A stretch of DNA of 64,000 nucleotides from Trichoplax sp. H2. Taxonomy: Eukaryota > Placozoa > Uniplacotomia > Trichoplacea. The number at the start of each line of letters is the position of its first letter. The first letter of the stretch is position 1. The notes beneath the pieces are model-generated. The model did not search any database. It worked only from the letters and a program-made list of their open reading frames with translations, and was not told the origin of the DNA. Location of the stretch: the NCBI GenBank assembly GCA_003344405.1, contig NOWV01000104.1, positions 124,001-188,000 of the forward strand, in the 5' to 3' direction. Below, one piece after another: positions 34,388 through 47,981 of this stretch. The translations under genes and the position numbers were made by a program.

Positions 34388-37300
34388 TTAATCAAAAGAG
34401 ATTTTAGTTCCTCGAAATTCCTGAATAGATCCTTTTTTTGAAGCTGGAGGACCAGACCCTCTAGGCCTTGAGAATCCTGTTACAGTTAGAAATGTTGACT
34501 TACGTATATTGTATAAGATAATTTACCTTTTAAAAACGAAATATACATTTAAAAAAGTTTTTAAACGAACCTCGCTGTCCGCCTCCACCACGTTGCTGTC
34601 CAAAGGATCTATTAAATCCACGTCGTGGTCGACCACCTCCCCCACCTGGGGAAAAATTCGATCTTTGTCCGGCAAAATCTAGGAATATATTTCGTCCATC
34701 TATACTTTTGTTCTGCATATTTTTTAGAGCTTTCGAGGTGGCTTCGGAGTCATAAAAATCTATATGCGCAAAACTAGATCGGGTAGAAACAACAATTAAT
34801 TTTCAAAGCGTTTCTTTCATGTAAAATTAACAATATTATAAAATTCCTGATGACTACAAAACTCACCCACGTGGTTTACCAGTTTCTCTGTCTGTTGCTA
34901 TTCTAACATTTTTGCAATCTTTAAATAGCTTCTGTAGTGTTTCTTCGGTAGTATTATAAGATAAATTTTTTACAAATAGGCAGGTAGACGGTTCACTGTT
35001 GCCACCACCGCCTCCTCTACCTCCGCTCGATGGATTTGAGAAACTACGGCGTTGTTGAGATGGTGTAGTTGGCTTTGCGTTAGCATCATTTATTCTTAGA
35101 TTTCTTCCATCCAACTCAGATCCATCTAATTTGATAGCATTTTGAGCATCCGCTACAGTCTCAAAATCGGCATAGCCAAATCTATAAGTAACAGTGAATG
35201 TTATCAGTACCTGCCAAAATCATTTCCAATTGAAGGTGAACCTTTCATCCCAATTTAAAGGCATGAATCTATGATAAGATAAATAATAGTAATTGTAATT
35301 CATTTTTACCCTTTCGAATCCCCAGTATTTCTATCGGTAATAATTCTAACGGAAGCAGGCTCCAAACCGTTACTTGTAAAAAAATTAGTTAAACTGTCTG
35401 TATCGGTATCATAAGATATTTTACCAATGAATACAGTTTTTCCGCCTAAATACATATAAAGAAGGTATTAAACAGTTATCAAGTGCCGAATGAATACAAC
35501 AATATGATGGCAGGACTGCTCATGATATTGATGTTAGCGCGTGAAAATAACCTTCTTCTTCTTCTTCTTCTTTCGAACGCTTGAAGCTCGGAGTAGCATC
35601 ATTAAATTCTGATTTTCGCTTTTTGGAACCAGAATTATTACCCTTGTCAGCTACTTTTTTACCATTTTCTTTCTCGTTCGTTTGTTCGTTGGAATCTGAT
35701 TCTGAATCTTCACTATCACTAGAGTCATCGCTGGCGTCTGCTTGGATTTTAGCCTCTTTGCTCTTTACCTCTGCATCACTATCATCTGAATCATCGTCTG
35801 AACTGTCATCATTATTAGATTCATCAGAGTCTTCACTTTCACTGTCAGAATCATCGTCACTTTCTTTAGACTTTTCTACAGGGGTATCTTTCGTTGTTGA
35901 TTCCTCTTCGCTATCGTCTTCGGAATCATCACTGTCTTCTATGTTAGAAATAGTCATTAATAAATTAATAAATCAGTTACGACACCATGTAAGAATCTAT
36001 AACCAAATAGCTGACCTTCACTCTCGTCATCACTGCTGGCATCCTCACCAACAGGTTGAACATTTGAGTCTGATTCATCGCTACTGTCGTCATCATCATC
36101 GCTTGTGCTACTGCTTTTATCGGCTTTTACCTTCGTAGCTACCTTGCTTATTTCCTTGCTACTATCTTCACTCTCGCTATCTGAATCTTCGCTCGACGAT
36201 TCAGAATCTGTTTCGAAAAATATTAAATTCTGTTAGTTCTATCCCACTCAAGGCAAAGTTGAAGGGGTGTAACGTAAAGGATAATCCTATATATTATTGC
36301 GAGATAGTTACCGCTATCGACTTGCATTTTTTCAGCGGCCTCCTCTTCAGAAGAATCTAAGAGAATGGATACATAGTTTGATGATTAGTACCGTAAATAT
36401 GAGCATTAATTATGAAACAGGCATACAGTACTGTGCATGTTAAAACGATGTCAAATTAAGTAATGTCCAAGAATTTCTATTCGATGCAGGCCGAGGCACC
36501 TACCGGAGTTATCGCTGTCAGAAGTATCCGCTACAGGAGTCGGATCAGTAACTTCTTCGACGCTCGAGCTATCTTCTGAGGACTAAAATATTGCAAATAA
36601 TTACTTTAATCTTGCGTAGACGAAGAATTGGCATTAGCCACAAATAATGCATTAATTTTTAGAAAGTTTTCAGCAACAATGGGGTACATACATCATCGCT
36701 GTCGCTGTCCGAGGGAGTAGGAGGGGCCGTTACTTTTGAGCGTTTATTTGCCTTTTTGGGATTACTGGGAAGTGGTACGCAATCATTAATAGGTTGATAA
36801 AACTTACACTTTAATTATAAAGAATCTTGCCACTGTACCCATATACTTATGTACACTATACTGTAGTTTAATAACCCGTTACAATACTACTGGCTCCTGA
36901 CCATCATACACATAACAATTTTAATTCGTCGGATAAGCTAACCTTTTCTTTTCAGGTATTTTAGCAACCTAAAAGCAAATAAAGCGACACGAAAGAAAAT
37001 TTAGAATTTTTTAGAATTTATAAATCAATATACAGCGTGAATTTCTACAAAGAATTATTACCTTAGCTGGCTTGACGGCGGGATTAGAATGCTTCTCGGA
37101 TTCCTTTCTCTTAGTTTTCTTTACATCCGCTTGTTTCGTTTTCTCAGCAGCCTAAATTTACAAAATGTCAGCTCAAATTTTAGGCCAATAGCATACTTTG
37201 AACATGTATTTGAAATCGACTTGATGTAACTTCAATGTATGGTACAGTAATACTAATAAACGGCGCTCCAGCAGACCGTCAAAATACATTTACCGTGAGT

Positions 37301-37516
37301 TATCGAGTACTAATAGACTTATTATGTAAATCTTTTTTAACTGTGTAGTCTGTAGTACTTGCAGTAAATTGATTTTGTAGCTTTGAAAATCCCGTAATAT
37401 GCAACACAGTGTGAGCTAGGACAGCCTACAAGTATACTACTGTAATCGATTACCGCACATACCTTGCCTTTCTTGACGGCTGCCGTTTCACGTTTCTTCG
37501 TTTTGTCACTTCCCAT
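34388..37516 (-). CDS. Nucleolin-like protein with two RRMs and an RGG tail
   Basis: About twelve minus-strand exons. The N-terminus is basic (MGSDKTKKRETAAVKKGK, then KKTKRKESEKH). Several exons follow that are almost pure Ser, Asp and Glu (36215-36015 and 35940-35555), typical casein kinase 2 targets in nucleolar proteins. RRM1 has RNP2 VFIGKI (exon ending about 35308) and RNP1 GFGYADF. RRM2 has RNP2 LFVKNL and RNP1 GFAHIDF. A glycine- and arginine-rich stretch comes next, ending KISFD and a TAA at 34388. Nucleolin binds pre-rRNA and chromatin in the nucleolus. Vertebrate nucleolin has four RRMs; yeast Nsr1 and plant forms have two, as here. I chose the Met at 37516; an in-frame Met at 37555 would add 13 residues. 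The exact symbol is left open because of the RRM number. Confidence 0.85.
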
Positions 37517-38935
37517 ACTGTACAACTTTTTGCTCCAATTTTCAAATCTAGTCATTTTTACAGCAATAATAGCACGCTTAGAATGTAGCCATTACAAGAA
37601 CGGAAGCGATAAATACGATGCATAATACGCATTATACTGTAATTAGTTAACATCGGCAACATCATAGCTAAAGACACTTGTCCGTATTACAGTACAATAC
37701 ATTATATTATATTACAATCGTTGCAACAGTAGCATGCATGCCAACATTGGAAAATGAATCCAGTTGCAAAGTAGTTTGCATTGTGGGCATGCAATGGAGT
37801 AAGAATTGGAACGTTTGCAACACAAAATCTTGATCCAGTGAGTCGTATTACAGTAAATGACGAGAGTCAATAGAGTTGCCTGTAGAGTTTAGAGGAGGAT
37901 TGATTGATAGTTTCGTAGCGAGCGAGGTTTGTGCTAGAAAAGGTTCACCAGCGAGCTCAGTTACGCTCGTCTATTTAGTCATAGCTCAAGCCGGAATTAC
38001 CAGTCGACAACACATTGATGAAAAGTTTTTCAACTATCATGAATGTATCACTTCTAAGTAGTGCACAATCTATTCACAGTTTGCAGTAGACTAAATCATT
38101 ATCGTTTATACGGTCTGGTTATCAGTAGATCGCATGGAGATGCCAACGATAAAACCATAGTTACCCGCTAACAACCCACACTCATCGACCTACTCGAAGT
38201 AATTGTACTGCAAGTTACTCAATGCATTGCTAATTTCGAATGTACTAAGTAGCGTAAGCTGACATGGAAGGAATATCATTTTCATTTATTTGAATGACTG
38301 AAAATAAACCCATTGATCGCTGTCTTCTATGTCTATTGAATGCAGATAGATCTCTTCTAATTAGTACAGAGCACATGATAAGATTGAATTGATAGTAATG
38401 AACATGATCTATTAGAGCATGCTGTCTCAAGACGAGCAACTTGCTCCAACTCATGGCATCAGCGTGCGTTGTATGTCAGGTTGCAATTTCCACATAGAAT
38501 AAGCCAAAAATGGAATCAAATCTGTGCAATCAATTACTAACATCGTATAGCTTGATCATTACTATCCAATGCTATTGGCTCACGAGACAAATTAGCAGAA
38601 AGAAGTCATCAAAACACATGCACCTACCGTAGAATGGTTGTCCAAGCTGGCGGTGTCACCTGTAGCAACTTGTGGTGCAAGAAATGACAAGCTTTCCCTT
38701 TAGTTTAGAGCACAGTCTACAGTAGTGCTGACAGGCTAGTGCACCAAGCTCGAGACCTAGTCGATACACAAGCCAGCGTGGAGAATGTGAAAGCTCTGCC
38801 CTTGGATTTGATACCCCCAAATTTTGAAAAATTCTTCCAGCCACATGGATCTCGGAGGCTTGGACGTCATTTGTCGAATCTCCAGTAAAGTACACTACAA
38901 ATTACTGTAGTTTCCTCTACTGTATGAATCACTTG

Positions 38936-39315
38936 AGTGTACAGCACAGTACCCTGGATTACAGTACTCCATGCTGTACTGTAAAAGAAGTACTGTACAC
39001 GATACAGTACTTTACAGTACGGTACCCTGGATTACAGTACGTACAGTACTGTACAGTACAGTACGTACTGTACTGTACTCCATGCTGCATTGCGCAATGT
39101 ACATACTGTACAGTACAGTACAGCGTGAGCCATACTGTACACTGTGATGTACTGTAGTATTGAATCTGATGTTGATGATTGACGCAGTGATGACGTAGTC
39201 CTGTACTGTACTGTACTGTACTGTACAGTACGGCTTGACCATTTCATGCCTTGTACTGTACAGTGTACAGTACAAGGCACAGTATGACTCAGTGTACAGT
39301 ACAGTACAGAGCTGT
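38936..39315. repeat. TACWG palindromic pentamer array
   Basis: Dense TACTG/TACAG units with CCCTGGATTACAGTAC occurring twice (about 38950 and 39025) and CTCCATGCTG occurring twice (about 38968 and 39077), so a higher-order unit of about 75-110 bases lies within it. TACGTACTGTACTGTACT joints give long inverted repeats. Confidence 0.88.
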
Positions 39316-39612
39316 ACGGAGTTACCAGAAATCATTCGCGCAGCATGGCGTGAGGGTTTGGCCATGCCGTGGACTACGAGCAGCTTTTCTGCTGGCTTGG
39401 CCAAGTATCAATGCCGAATGCATCATTATCGAAAAACGCACATGATACCGGCAACGACTACAAAAGAGAAAGAGAGAGAGACAAGAAACGATCGCTCACT
39501 ATACTAATAATATGCAGTCTACCATTGGCATCCCAATTAGCTGCAAGCTTGCAATTATGCCGTTAAGTTGAGTGAAGTTTATGCGATACGGTTTCATCGA
39601 CACCGTAGATAG

Positions 39613-40662
39613 TACATTATAGTACAGTACTGTACTGGAGAAGGACCGGCAAAATGATACCACATTATTTTGTACTGAAAAGCGGCTTCCCGTCCCATCT
39701 CTCTTTTCGTTTTAGCAGCCGCTGATACCGGCAAGAGGCAAAAGCCAAAAATGATCAGTATGTGCATGTTCACGTGTAAAGCACTATTGGCACTTGATAA
39801 TGATGGCTAGAAATTGGTATATTCAGTTAGTGGACATTAAACATTTTGTACGAAAAAGTATAGTACTGCACAGTGTACAGTACACTAGTAACACTACATT
39901 TTAGAATTTGGGCGATAATACTCGGCTATTCGAGTTGTCTGTAGATATTTTGCGTGAATAGATTGACACGTTTTGTGTAGAATAGCTCAGCCCGGCTACG
40001 CTGGGTTTACACTGGCTGGTAGAATATAATATAATAATAATGATTTTATTATTAATCACGTGTATCGCGTCTCCATCAATTTAAATTGTGTACTGTAGTC
40101 TTATTCGATTGATGACAGACAACAATCACAGTGTACGCTGCTGTCTCTCATGGAATTACTCAGTACAGTACAGTATATATACCACAACACTGGTACATAC
40201 TGTACACGTCGTACTCATTGCATGATGGCTGCTTAAAGCGTTAAAGCGCAAACGGTGAAATTGCCAGCTTGAATCAGTACGAAAATAAAGTTTTAAATTT
40301 ACTCCTTTCTTATACGTAGACTGTACTGGGATCATATCGGATCTACGGCGCAAATACATTACCATATATGATCCCTATACTGTTCTATAGTGCTATTGTG
40401 GAAAATCTGAGATCTCTGCAATGGAGTTGCAATGGAGTTTAATTGCAACTGAATTTCAGTTACACGTTATACCATAGTTTCTCTTCTTCCTTGAGTAGTC
40501 CTGCTTCTGCAGCTTAATTCAATTTTCAATTCTGACTGAATAATTAATTTATAATGAATTAATTACCACTCATATACAGTACAAGGATATTAAGGTGATT
40601 AATAATTAATATTGATGTACAGTACTGTACAGTAGATGTGATGGTTAAAATATACAGTACTG
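39613..40662. repeat. Scattered short TACWG clusters
   Basis: Four short clusters (about 39613-39640, 39858-39890, 40161-40215, 40615-40662) each hold two to five TACWG units within otherwise unique DNA, as if seeds of the larger arrays. Confidence 0.75.
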
Positions 40663-42364
40663 TAGATTACATAATCTAGAATTATTGCTCGAACATCGGA
40701 AAAAGAAAGTATAGTAGAGTAATTGGGATATGCGGTGCACTAGCAGAACTCAGAAGTAACAAAACAAGAGGATAGCGACTGCAGTACACTAGGCGAGTTA
40801 CAAGTCATTATTACCGTAGTGTTCTATGCACTCAGCGTTAAGTGTATACTAAATCCTTTTCGGGTCTCTGGTGGACATTATTTAGTACAACGTGCACTAA
40901 ACAGTAAACACCGATATAGGACAATCGTCCACTCTTATAAAACTCCATCCTACAGCCAGTTTTCCAACAAAAATAATTCGCTAAATCTATAGGAAAACCA
41001 TAATTGTACTACGTTGACTAAATTGATTCAACGTAAATGCTTGTAGACGGCTAAGAGGTCAATTGGATCCCATGTTTCTTGTTGATTTGTGACCGTGTGA
41101 TTGTGCCCTACGTGCGTGAATGTGAACAGGACGCCATGGCTGAATATGATGATACCAAAGTGAAGGACAACATGGTAGTGGCGATCTCTGGCGCAATCAA
41201 GAGCGTAAGGGCAGCCCATTTTGACTTGATGCTCAACAGTGTATCATTAAATCAGCACATAATATAATATTGCTCTGTACTGAATAGTGCTGGCAGTAAC
41301 ATCAATATTTTCGATGAAGGCTATTTTCATGACGATGAGTTAATAACTTCGGTAACAAGAGTACAGTATTGTTATTTCGAATATATGTCGACACGTTGAG
41401 TTTCAAGTCTTTAATACGAGTATTGGTGAATCCACTTCACCGAATCTTTTAACTTACCATACAGCCACTGCTCATGGCTATGATAGTCTACTAGTTAAAT
41501 ATACAAGCATGATTTACTCTGAAGCAATAAAACAGTGTGTTTGGCCTGATTAATGAATTAACTACTAAACTGCTTTTACCCCAGTAAAGTAGGTGTTTGT
41601 TTTCATCTGTCGCACGGAATAATATGAATGCAAAGTTGTCATTAGCCATTTGTTATAGCACAAAATATTCGTTAATACTACTCTTCCAATATGTATTATA
41701 GCTGCAGCTGTATTCCATTTCATCCAAAGATCGCTCAAAAGATACACCAAAGGTTATTTCAAACAACAATTTGCAACTCCATGATCTCTGTATACAGTTG
41801 GATCGAGCTTTTTGTCATGGGTATGTTTTACTTGCACAACTCTTCACTGGACACCAATATTTGTATTGTAGATACTGTACTTGATTCAACATTCTGTCCG
41901 TAGAGATACGGTTAAAGTCAATTGAGCCATAGTGAATTTATTTTCTTGCCCGTCTTTGAACGATACGATACTGTTATCGATTCAGTTATTATCATCGAAC
42001 GATAAATAAATTTAGCAGGGATAATTGTAAATGGAATCGTTTAATTACAGTCTTTGATTAATTATTCTAATCGCAGTACGTAGAATTGAGCAGAGTTGTA
42101 CCGAGCAAAATAACCATTAATACCACCACTGCATTCTATTTTATCATTTAAAAGATTGTCTTGTCTTACCTCAGTTGTCGGGCATGTTCAAGTATAGTCG
42201 ACAGTCGACATAGGAGTAAATAGCAGTTTTCGCAAAAACTATAAAAAATCAATAAGAGTTCATTAATCGATAAGGATAAGGCAAACGATTCTTTATGCAA
42301 GTATAGCAAGTTGAGAAACTTTATTTAGCATTATATGCACTTCTAGATAACCTCATAATTTAGG

Positions 42365-45300
42365 AATACGTATCTTACATTGTCTTGCATTATAAGTTTA
42401 CGTGCTGGTAAAAACGGATTTTGGAAGTATCTTCACGGAGTTATTCCTAAGAAAACAGTGCAAGAAATTGAAGGATTAGCAAATGTTTCAAGTGACATCG
42501 GCAAGGGTAGGATGAAAATCAGTTGACCATGTTTAAAATTGCCTTTTACGCTATTATTATTCGATACGATACAATATTCAAATATCAATTATTCGTAAAG
42601 GTCGTGCGTGGCTCCACTTGATACTAGCAGAAAGCAGCCTAGAAAGTTATTTACGTTTGTTTGCCAAACAGAACGATATACACAAAAGAAAACATTATCA
42701 TAGGTAAGCTAACTGTTGTAGCAGCTCCAATGCAACACTAATATACATTTGTATCATACTTAGTAATACCTTAGGTTTCCAGAATTTCTAAATTAAGAAA
42801 TAAATCATCTGCTTATACACATCTCTGGATTTAATTTGAGAATATTACAGTTTTTAGAAACCAATTAAAACAAATTTTTTATCATTTACAGATATGCACT
42901 GTTATGTGACATTGAGGTATTATCAACGCTAGAAGTCTTACTGATAATGATTACACAATTTTATTGAAATTGCATTGTAACTGTAACTAGCCTTTAATAT
43001 ATATTGGTATTATTACATGGTTGCATGATAAATAATCCTTCTCACTAATTTGTTGTACAGAGAATGCAGCTACTAGAGACAGTAGCATCTGGTTTAGATG
43101 CTATCCAGTTTGTTCTCGATATGGTAGGTTACGCATTTTATTTCGTAAATTTATCTAAAGTAATCAAACAAGAGTATTTCATGTTTACCTGTAACCGGTC
43201 TATTTAGGAGATTACCTTGTTAAAATTGTAATATGCGAGCGGTTCTAGTAGGTAAAAGTTTATCTTGCATTGACAGTGGGCGGAATTTTTATTCTTTTAG
43301 GACGTCCCTTACTTGGATTCTGTTGATTATTCTACCCCTTTTGTATCGGGAAATGTTAATAACGACGATAAGCTTTCTAATACACCTGGTTTTGCAAAAA
43401 AGAAAGTATTAACCAGTATGGGCTACGTTGACTGCGTTGTCAAGTCAAGTGAAAGCAAGTCGGCTGGTAAATATGAATTGCTGTTGCATAGTACTGCGAA
43501 TTTGCTTTAAAGTAGCATAGTAGTGGACGATAGAATAACAGTAGGCAGTTGATTGCTTTTCGAAATACTTACTGAATATCTCAAAAGATAAGCAATGAAT
43601 AGCTTCAGCAAGGCATTTATTCATCATTAGCTTACAGTTATAAGATTTGATAAGAATCAGTAAGTCTTTCAATTGAGAGTGAGTGATTTGTTACGGATTT
43701 TGAATTTAATAAGCTTCATATATCAATGTGTTATGCGTAAAAGCACTGGTCGTTGTATAAATACACGTACTGGTATTCATTGCTTAGGTTTGTAATATTA
43801 ACGTTGACGATTAATTGAATGTACTGCATAATAGTAATGTCTCCAGCCAATGATAACATATCGCCTAATGCAGAAGTTAAAAAAGATAAAACCGCTCCAG
43901 AAAAGTTGCCCCAAAAAGAACATCCGCGGCTAAGTTCTGCTCCTATTCCTCCAATGCTGCAAGCGTCTATAACATCTTCTGAACATATGGCTGACACTGT
44001 TGTTAGTCGTAATCGAAAAAAGAAAAAAAATAAATCATCTAAAGGCACTAGCCAAAGTAGTCACGACAAGTCGGCTAAATCGCATGGTGATGTTATCACA
44101 GATGACAAAATTCCCACTGATGTGCTGGATGATAAATATCTTACCACTGAAGAAAATAAGAATGATTTCCACGCAAAGGAAGCACCTATGGATCCAGTAG
44201 ATAGTACATCTGTGACGTCGAAAGGCGAACTAATTACAAAGCCTTCGGAGCTACTCCAAACTGAGTAGGATGTTATAACTATAGGATTTATTTCTGATGT
44301 TTGTGATTGACTTAATGTATTTTTATTATTTTCGTACCTATTAAAAGGAGCGACTTGCAGATTGTAACAGATGATAATGAAATTAGATCTGCTGAAGAAA
44401 TAATCACTATCGGGTTTGACAACCATGAAGAGATATTAGCAGATACAGCTATGGAGTTACCAGATAATGAGTAAGTCTGTTGCAATTTATGTTTTTTTAT
44501 TTTTTGTGCGCGATGTTTTGATGTTAATTAGTGGTTTTTGTTGGTTAAATATCTAGAACACCCAAAATGACTAATCAAACTGTCGAAAATTGTCAATTTC
44601 TTAATGATAGTACAAATGCTGAAACATTGAAATCCAATGATACAATTGGGTTTCATGTTGAATCAGAAATGGACATGAAACGTAACGAACAGCTAACTGC
44701 AACCACGGATGCCTTAAATCCTATAGATAATAGTGAAACCCCTCCTAAGAATAATAAATTATCGGATTTGCTGCAATCTCAGGACGTTCTGGTGGAGACT
44801 TCATTGCAAAATAGACATTCCACGTTGCCCAACGATGAAGTTAATGAATTATCAGTCGTAGAAGACCATATTATTACTGAAACCGAAGCTAAGCCTGACA
44901 TAGAAAGTCCTAACAGTGACAAGGAAGTTGATAAGTATAGTACACATAATAATGACTTTGGTAATGCAGCAGCAACGAGCACTGATGGTAGTAACATTGA
45001 TAAGGATAATGAGAAAACCAGAAGTCATTCTTTATCAGCTAGTGAAAATATACCTGAAAACATCTTGGCTTTCGATTTCGAAATAAAGTGTGTAAATCGT
45101 ATCATTATCTGATTAGATTATTAATCCTGTAGTGCTGAATTGATTTGATCGATAGATAATTTTTTTATGTTTATTTTAGCATTACCCCTAGTATTGAACT
45201 AGAATTAACGTTAAATACGATCGATGACGAAATCGAAAGTCTCTGTAAGGTATGATTGGATGTGTTTCGCTGTATTGTGTGTTGTTTAATTCAATTAGTA

Positions 45301-47981
45301 ACGTTTTAACCGTATGTAGATGTACAAGGTACCGTATTTCGAAAATACCATGTTCGTAAATTTTCAGTACCTGTTGCTGACCGATGCAACAATTTACATG
45401 CTTTATCAAGGTATAATGCGATTTTTAAGACTAATAAGCTAAAGCTGTATTAATTTATATACTGTTATAAATTTAATGTAAGACAATTGATAAAATTTTT
45501 TATGTATCAATTAGTGAGTTATATTCCATTCTATTTATTACAGATTCAGGCAGTTATATGAAGAAGTTGTCCTTCGAACTTGATGCTATTGACCATTTTG
45601 TGGTAAAGATTAAATTAATGTTGTTTCCAACGTGATCTTTTTATCCATCATAAATTTATATGAATATTGAGAAAGTACGAATTGTAGTATGGCAGGATAG
45701 CTAAAAATTAATAATTATGAATATCTATTACTGGAAGATTGGAATCGATTGGCAACTTTTAGGAATAGCAATCAAATCAGCAAACTACAACAAACTAAAT
45801 ATCTATACACTCTGTGAATTGCATGGGAGGTAGATATTTTTTATTGCTGTTATGAATATTCGATTTTTGTAAGATAGTAGTAAACCTAGTCGTAAAAGTA
45901 TTGAACTTTGATATTGTAGCTAAAAGTTAAATTTTATATTCCAACTATTGGGCTTTAACTACAATTAAGAGCTATAATTGGTGAATTAAAGAAAATTTTA
46001 TCTTGCCGGGGTTTGGAACCTTTGATAATTTATGATAAAATAACAGAACTGGATAAGTGGATAGATACTATTGAAGAAAAAGTGGTAATATGTGATGCAT
46101 GTAATAATTACTAAATAAGCATATAAAATATTTTTCAAATGAGTAGACATTTTCTTGTTATTTTGCAGTATATACACTTACCGATATTGTTATTGATATT
46201 TTATATAACAGGTTAAAGATAACTCTGCGCTTAAATACATCCAGTTTTGCTGTGCTTCTAACGTCGCTTCACGAATGAAACCGCGAAAGTCAACAGTGAC
46301 ACATAGTTAGTGCTTACGTTAATGGATTTATTTGGATTTCGAATAGACACACACATACAGTAGCCTCAAACAATGTAGGGAATCATTAAATAAATTTTTA
46401 TTGATAACAAATTGTACATTTCACAACTTAGACGGGTGGCTTGAATATTATAAACCACAAGGTTACTTTGGAAGGGGCCAAAACTGGTTAAAACAGTATT
46501 TTTGCATTCAGTTAGTATTTATCGTAGATAGAAGCAGTAATATCGGCAAAGCTTATTCACTGTATATTACTGCGAAAAGTAGTATTTTTATATTCAATTA
46601 GTATTAATGTTATCCTGCTTTTATATCTTTGTATTTTTATTTAGAGATGGAAAATTATACCATTGGTTAGCAAAGGTATCAAACCTATCACTGTAGTAAA
46701 TTTTGACTGCCAAGTTGCCTATTTTTTTAAATTCATATATCGTTATCTTTAGGGTGATAGACATCCGAAAGCTATTCTTGATTTAAAGTTAGTGCAAGTC
46801 GTAATAGCTTCTTATAAATATAATCAATAAATCTAACAGGTGTATAATGTATAATTGTCTTCTGAATGAATTTGCACTATTATAATTTCATTGTGCAGGG
46901 AATGTGCAGAGTGCAATTTGATACCAGATAGCGAAAAGCCATTTGCTTTTAAGGTGTGTAAATTGATAATAAAATTTCTGAAATGCTGAGGACTTATGTA
47001 ATTTATATAGATGTTTCAATTTTTAACTGTAGCATTCTTATTTCTTACTATATCGCCGGCGTCTGATTATATTTTATTTATTACTAAAAGATTAAAATGA
47101 AAGATGGCAGCACTTCGTTCGCTCTTGCAGCTCAAGATGGAGAGTCTTTAAGAATATGGTTAACGTTGCTGTATGAAAATATTCCAACTCAAAATGTAAA
47201 TTAGTGATAGAGCAACTTTTTAGTACATTATCGCTATAGTGTATATATATAGAAGTACGGACTACCGATAATCTTTAAAATAATTATTTTTGTGATAGGT
47301 GTGGGATAGAAAGAATAATGCTGTATGTCCGGGTCCGGGATTTGTTCTTGGGTCTTTGATTATCACGAAGACAAATGTAATTATTACGTTAATTTCGACG
47401 CCTATGAAATATTTGGCGCTTATGAAATTGCAATTACAGAAATATAAATATCACTGCATGATTGTTCTTCTCTCAGGTATATATTTGTACGACTAATACA
47501 GAAAGTGAGATTCTAAAGATGATATCATCATGTCCGATTGAGAGTATAATTTCCGTGTCTAAAGATAAAGATGGGCGAATACCGTATTGTTGCAGTTTGG
47601 TTAGATCATTGAATTTTCCTTCAGTTGATAGTTAAGAGAATTTGTTGTACATTATTTTGCTCTGTTGAAAAGATGAATGTTTTTGCATTTGCAGGAGTAC
47701 ATTATCGTGGAAAGTGATGAAAGTCATAGTATTCCGTTGTGCTTTGCGACTAGTTTTGATTGTGAAAAATTTATAGCTAGTATTACAAAAGAATGGCGTA
47801 ATTTATTCAAGGTAAAAGACATATATGAAATATCGATTTCTGAATGATAACATATTCCCTCTATGAACCATTATTTACGGGTGCGTTGGTCTTATAGGTT
47901 GATTTATCAGTTGGAGAATGTGAGGAATATATTATCGACACTTTTAACGAATATGTGGAAATATTTGGTGAAAGCAAATAA
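42365..47981 (+). CDS. PLEKHM2: PLEKHM2/SKIP-like RUN and PH domain protein, 5' end unresolved
   Basis: About 20 exons chain in phase, from 42365 (or 42397) to a TAA at 47979. Vertebrate PLEKHM2 (SKIP) binds Arl8 on lysosomes and recruits kinesin-1. The RUN domain is clear: FWKYLHGVIPKKTVQEIEGL, then RAWLHLILAESSLESYLRLF (exon 42601-42703), YALLCDIE, SGLDAIQFVLDM and DVPYLDSVDY. A long polar linker (43301-45087) holds the NRKKKKNKSS block that PLEKHM2 also has there. Then come strands of a PH-like region (QYLLLTDATIYMLYQ, 45320-45410), a canonical PH domain (GWLEYYKPQGYFGRGQNWL at 46432 to LRIWLTLLYEN at 47091-47195), and a last PH-like region ending EWRNLF and a short tail exon (47898-47981). 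One junction (44264/44351) uses a weak acceptor. The domain order and local matches favour PLEKHM2 over PLEKHM1/3, which end in a zinc-binding domain not seen here. Confidence 0.87.

Larger units (their letters stand above)
37517..42364. other. Divergent intergenic region rich in TACWG repeats
   Basis: 4.8 kb between the nucleolin and PLEKHM2-like genes. It holds the arrays at 38936-39315 and 39613-40662, and a more GC-rich open patch at 41079-41267 of unknown meaning. The first exon(s) of the PLEKHM2-like gene must lie near its right end but could not be fixed. Confidence 0.55.

Noticed and set aside
35581-36138. 185-codon plus-strand frame rich in Ser and Leu
   Set aside because: It is the complement of the acidic Ser/Asp/Glu exons of the nucleolin-like gene.
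38924-39507. Cluster of overlapping frames in the 39 kb array
   Set aside because: Same repeat effect as at 7 kb; frames run into unique DNA without conserved sequence.
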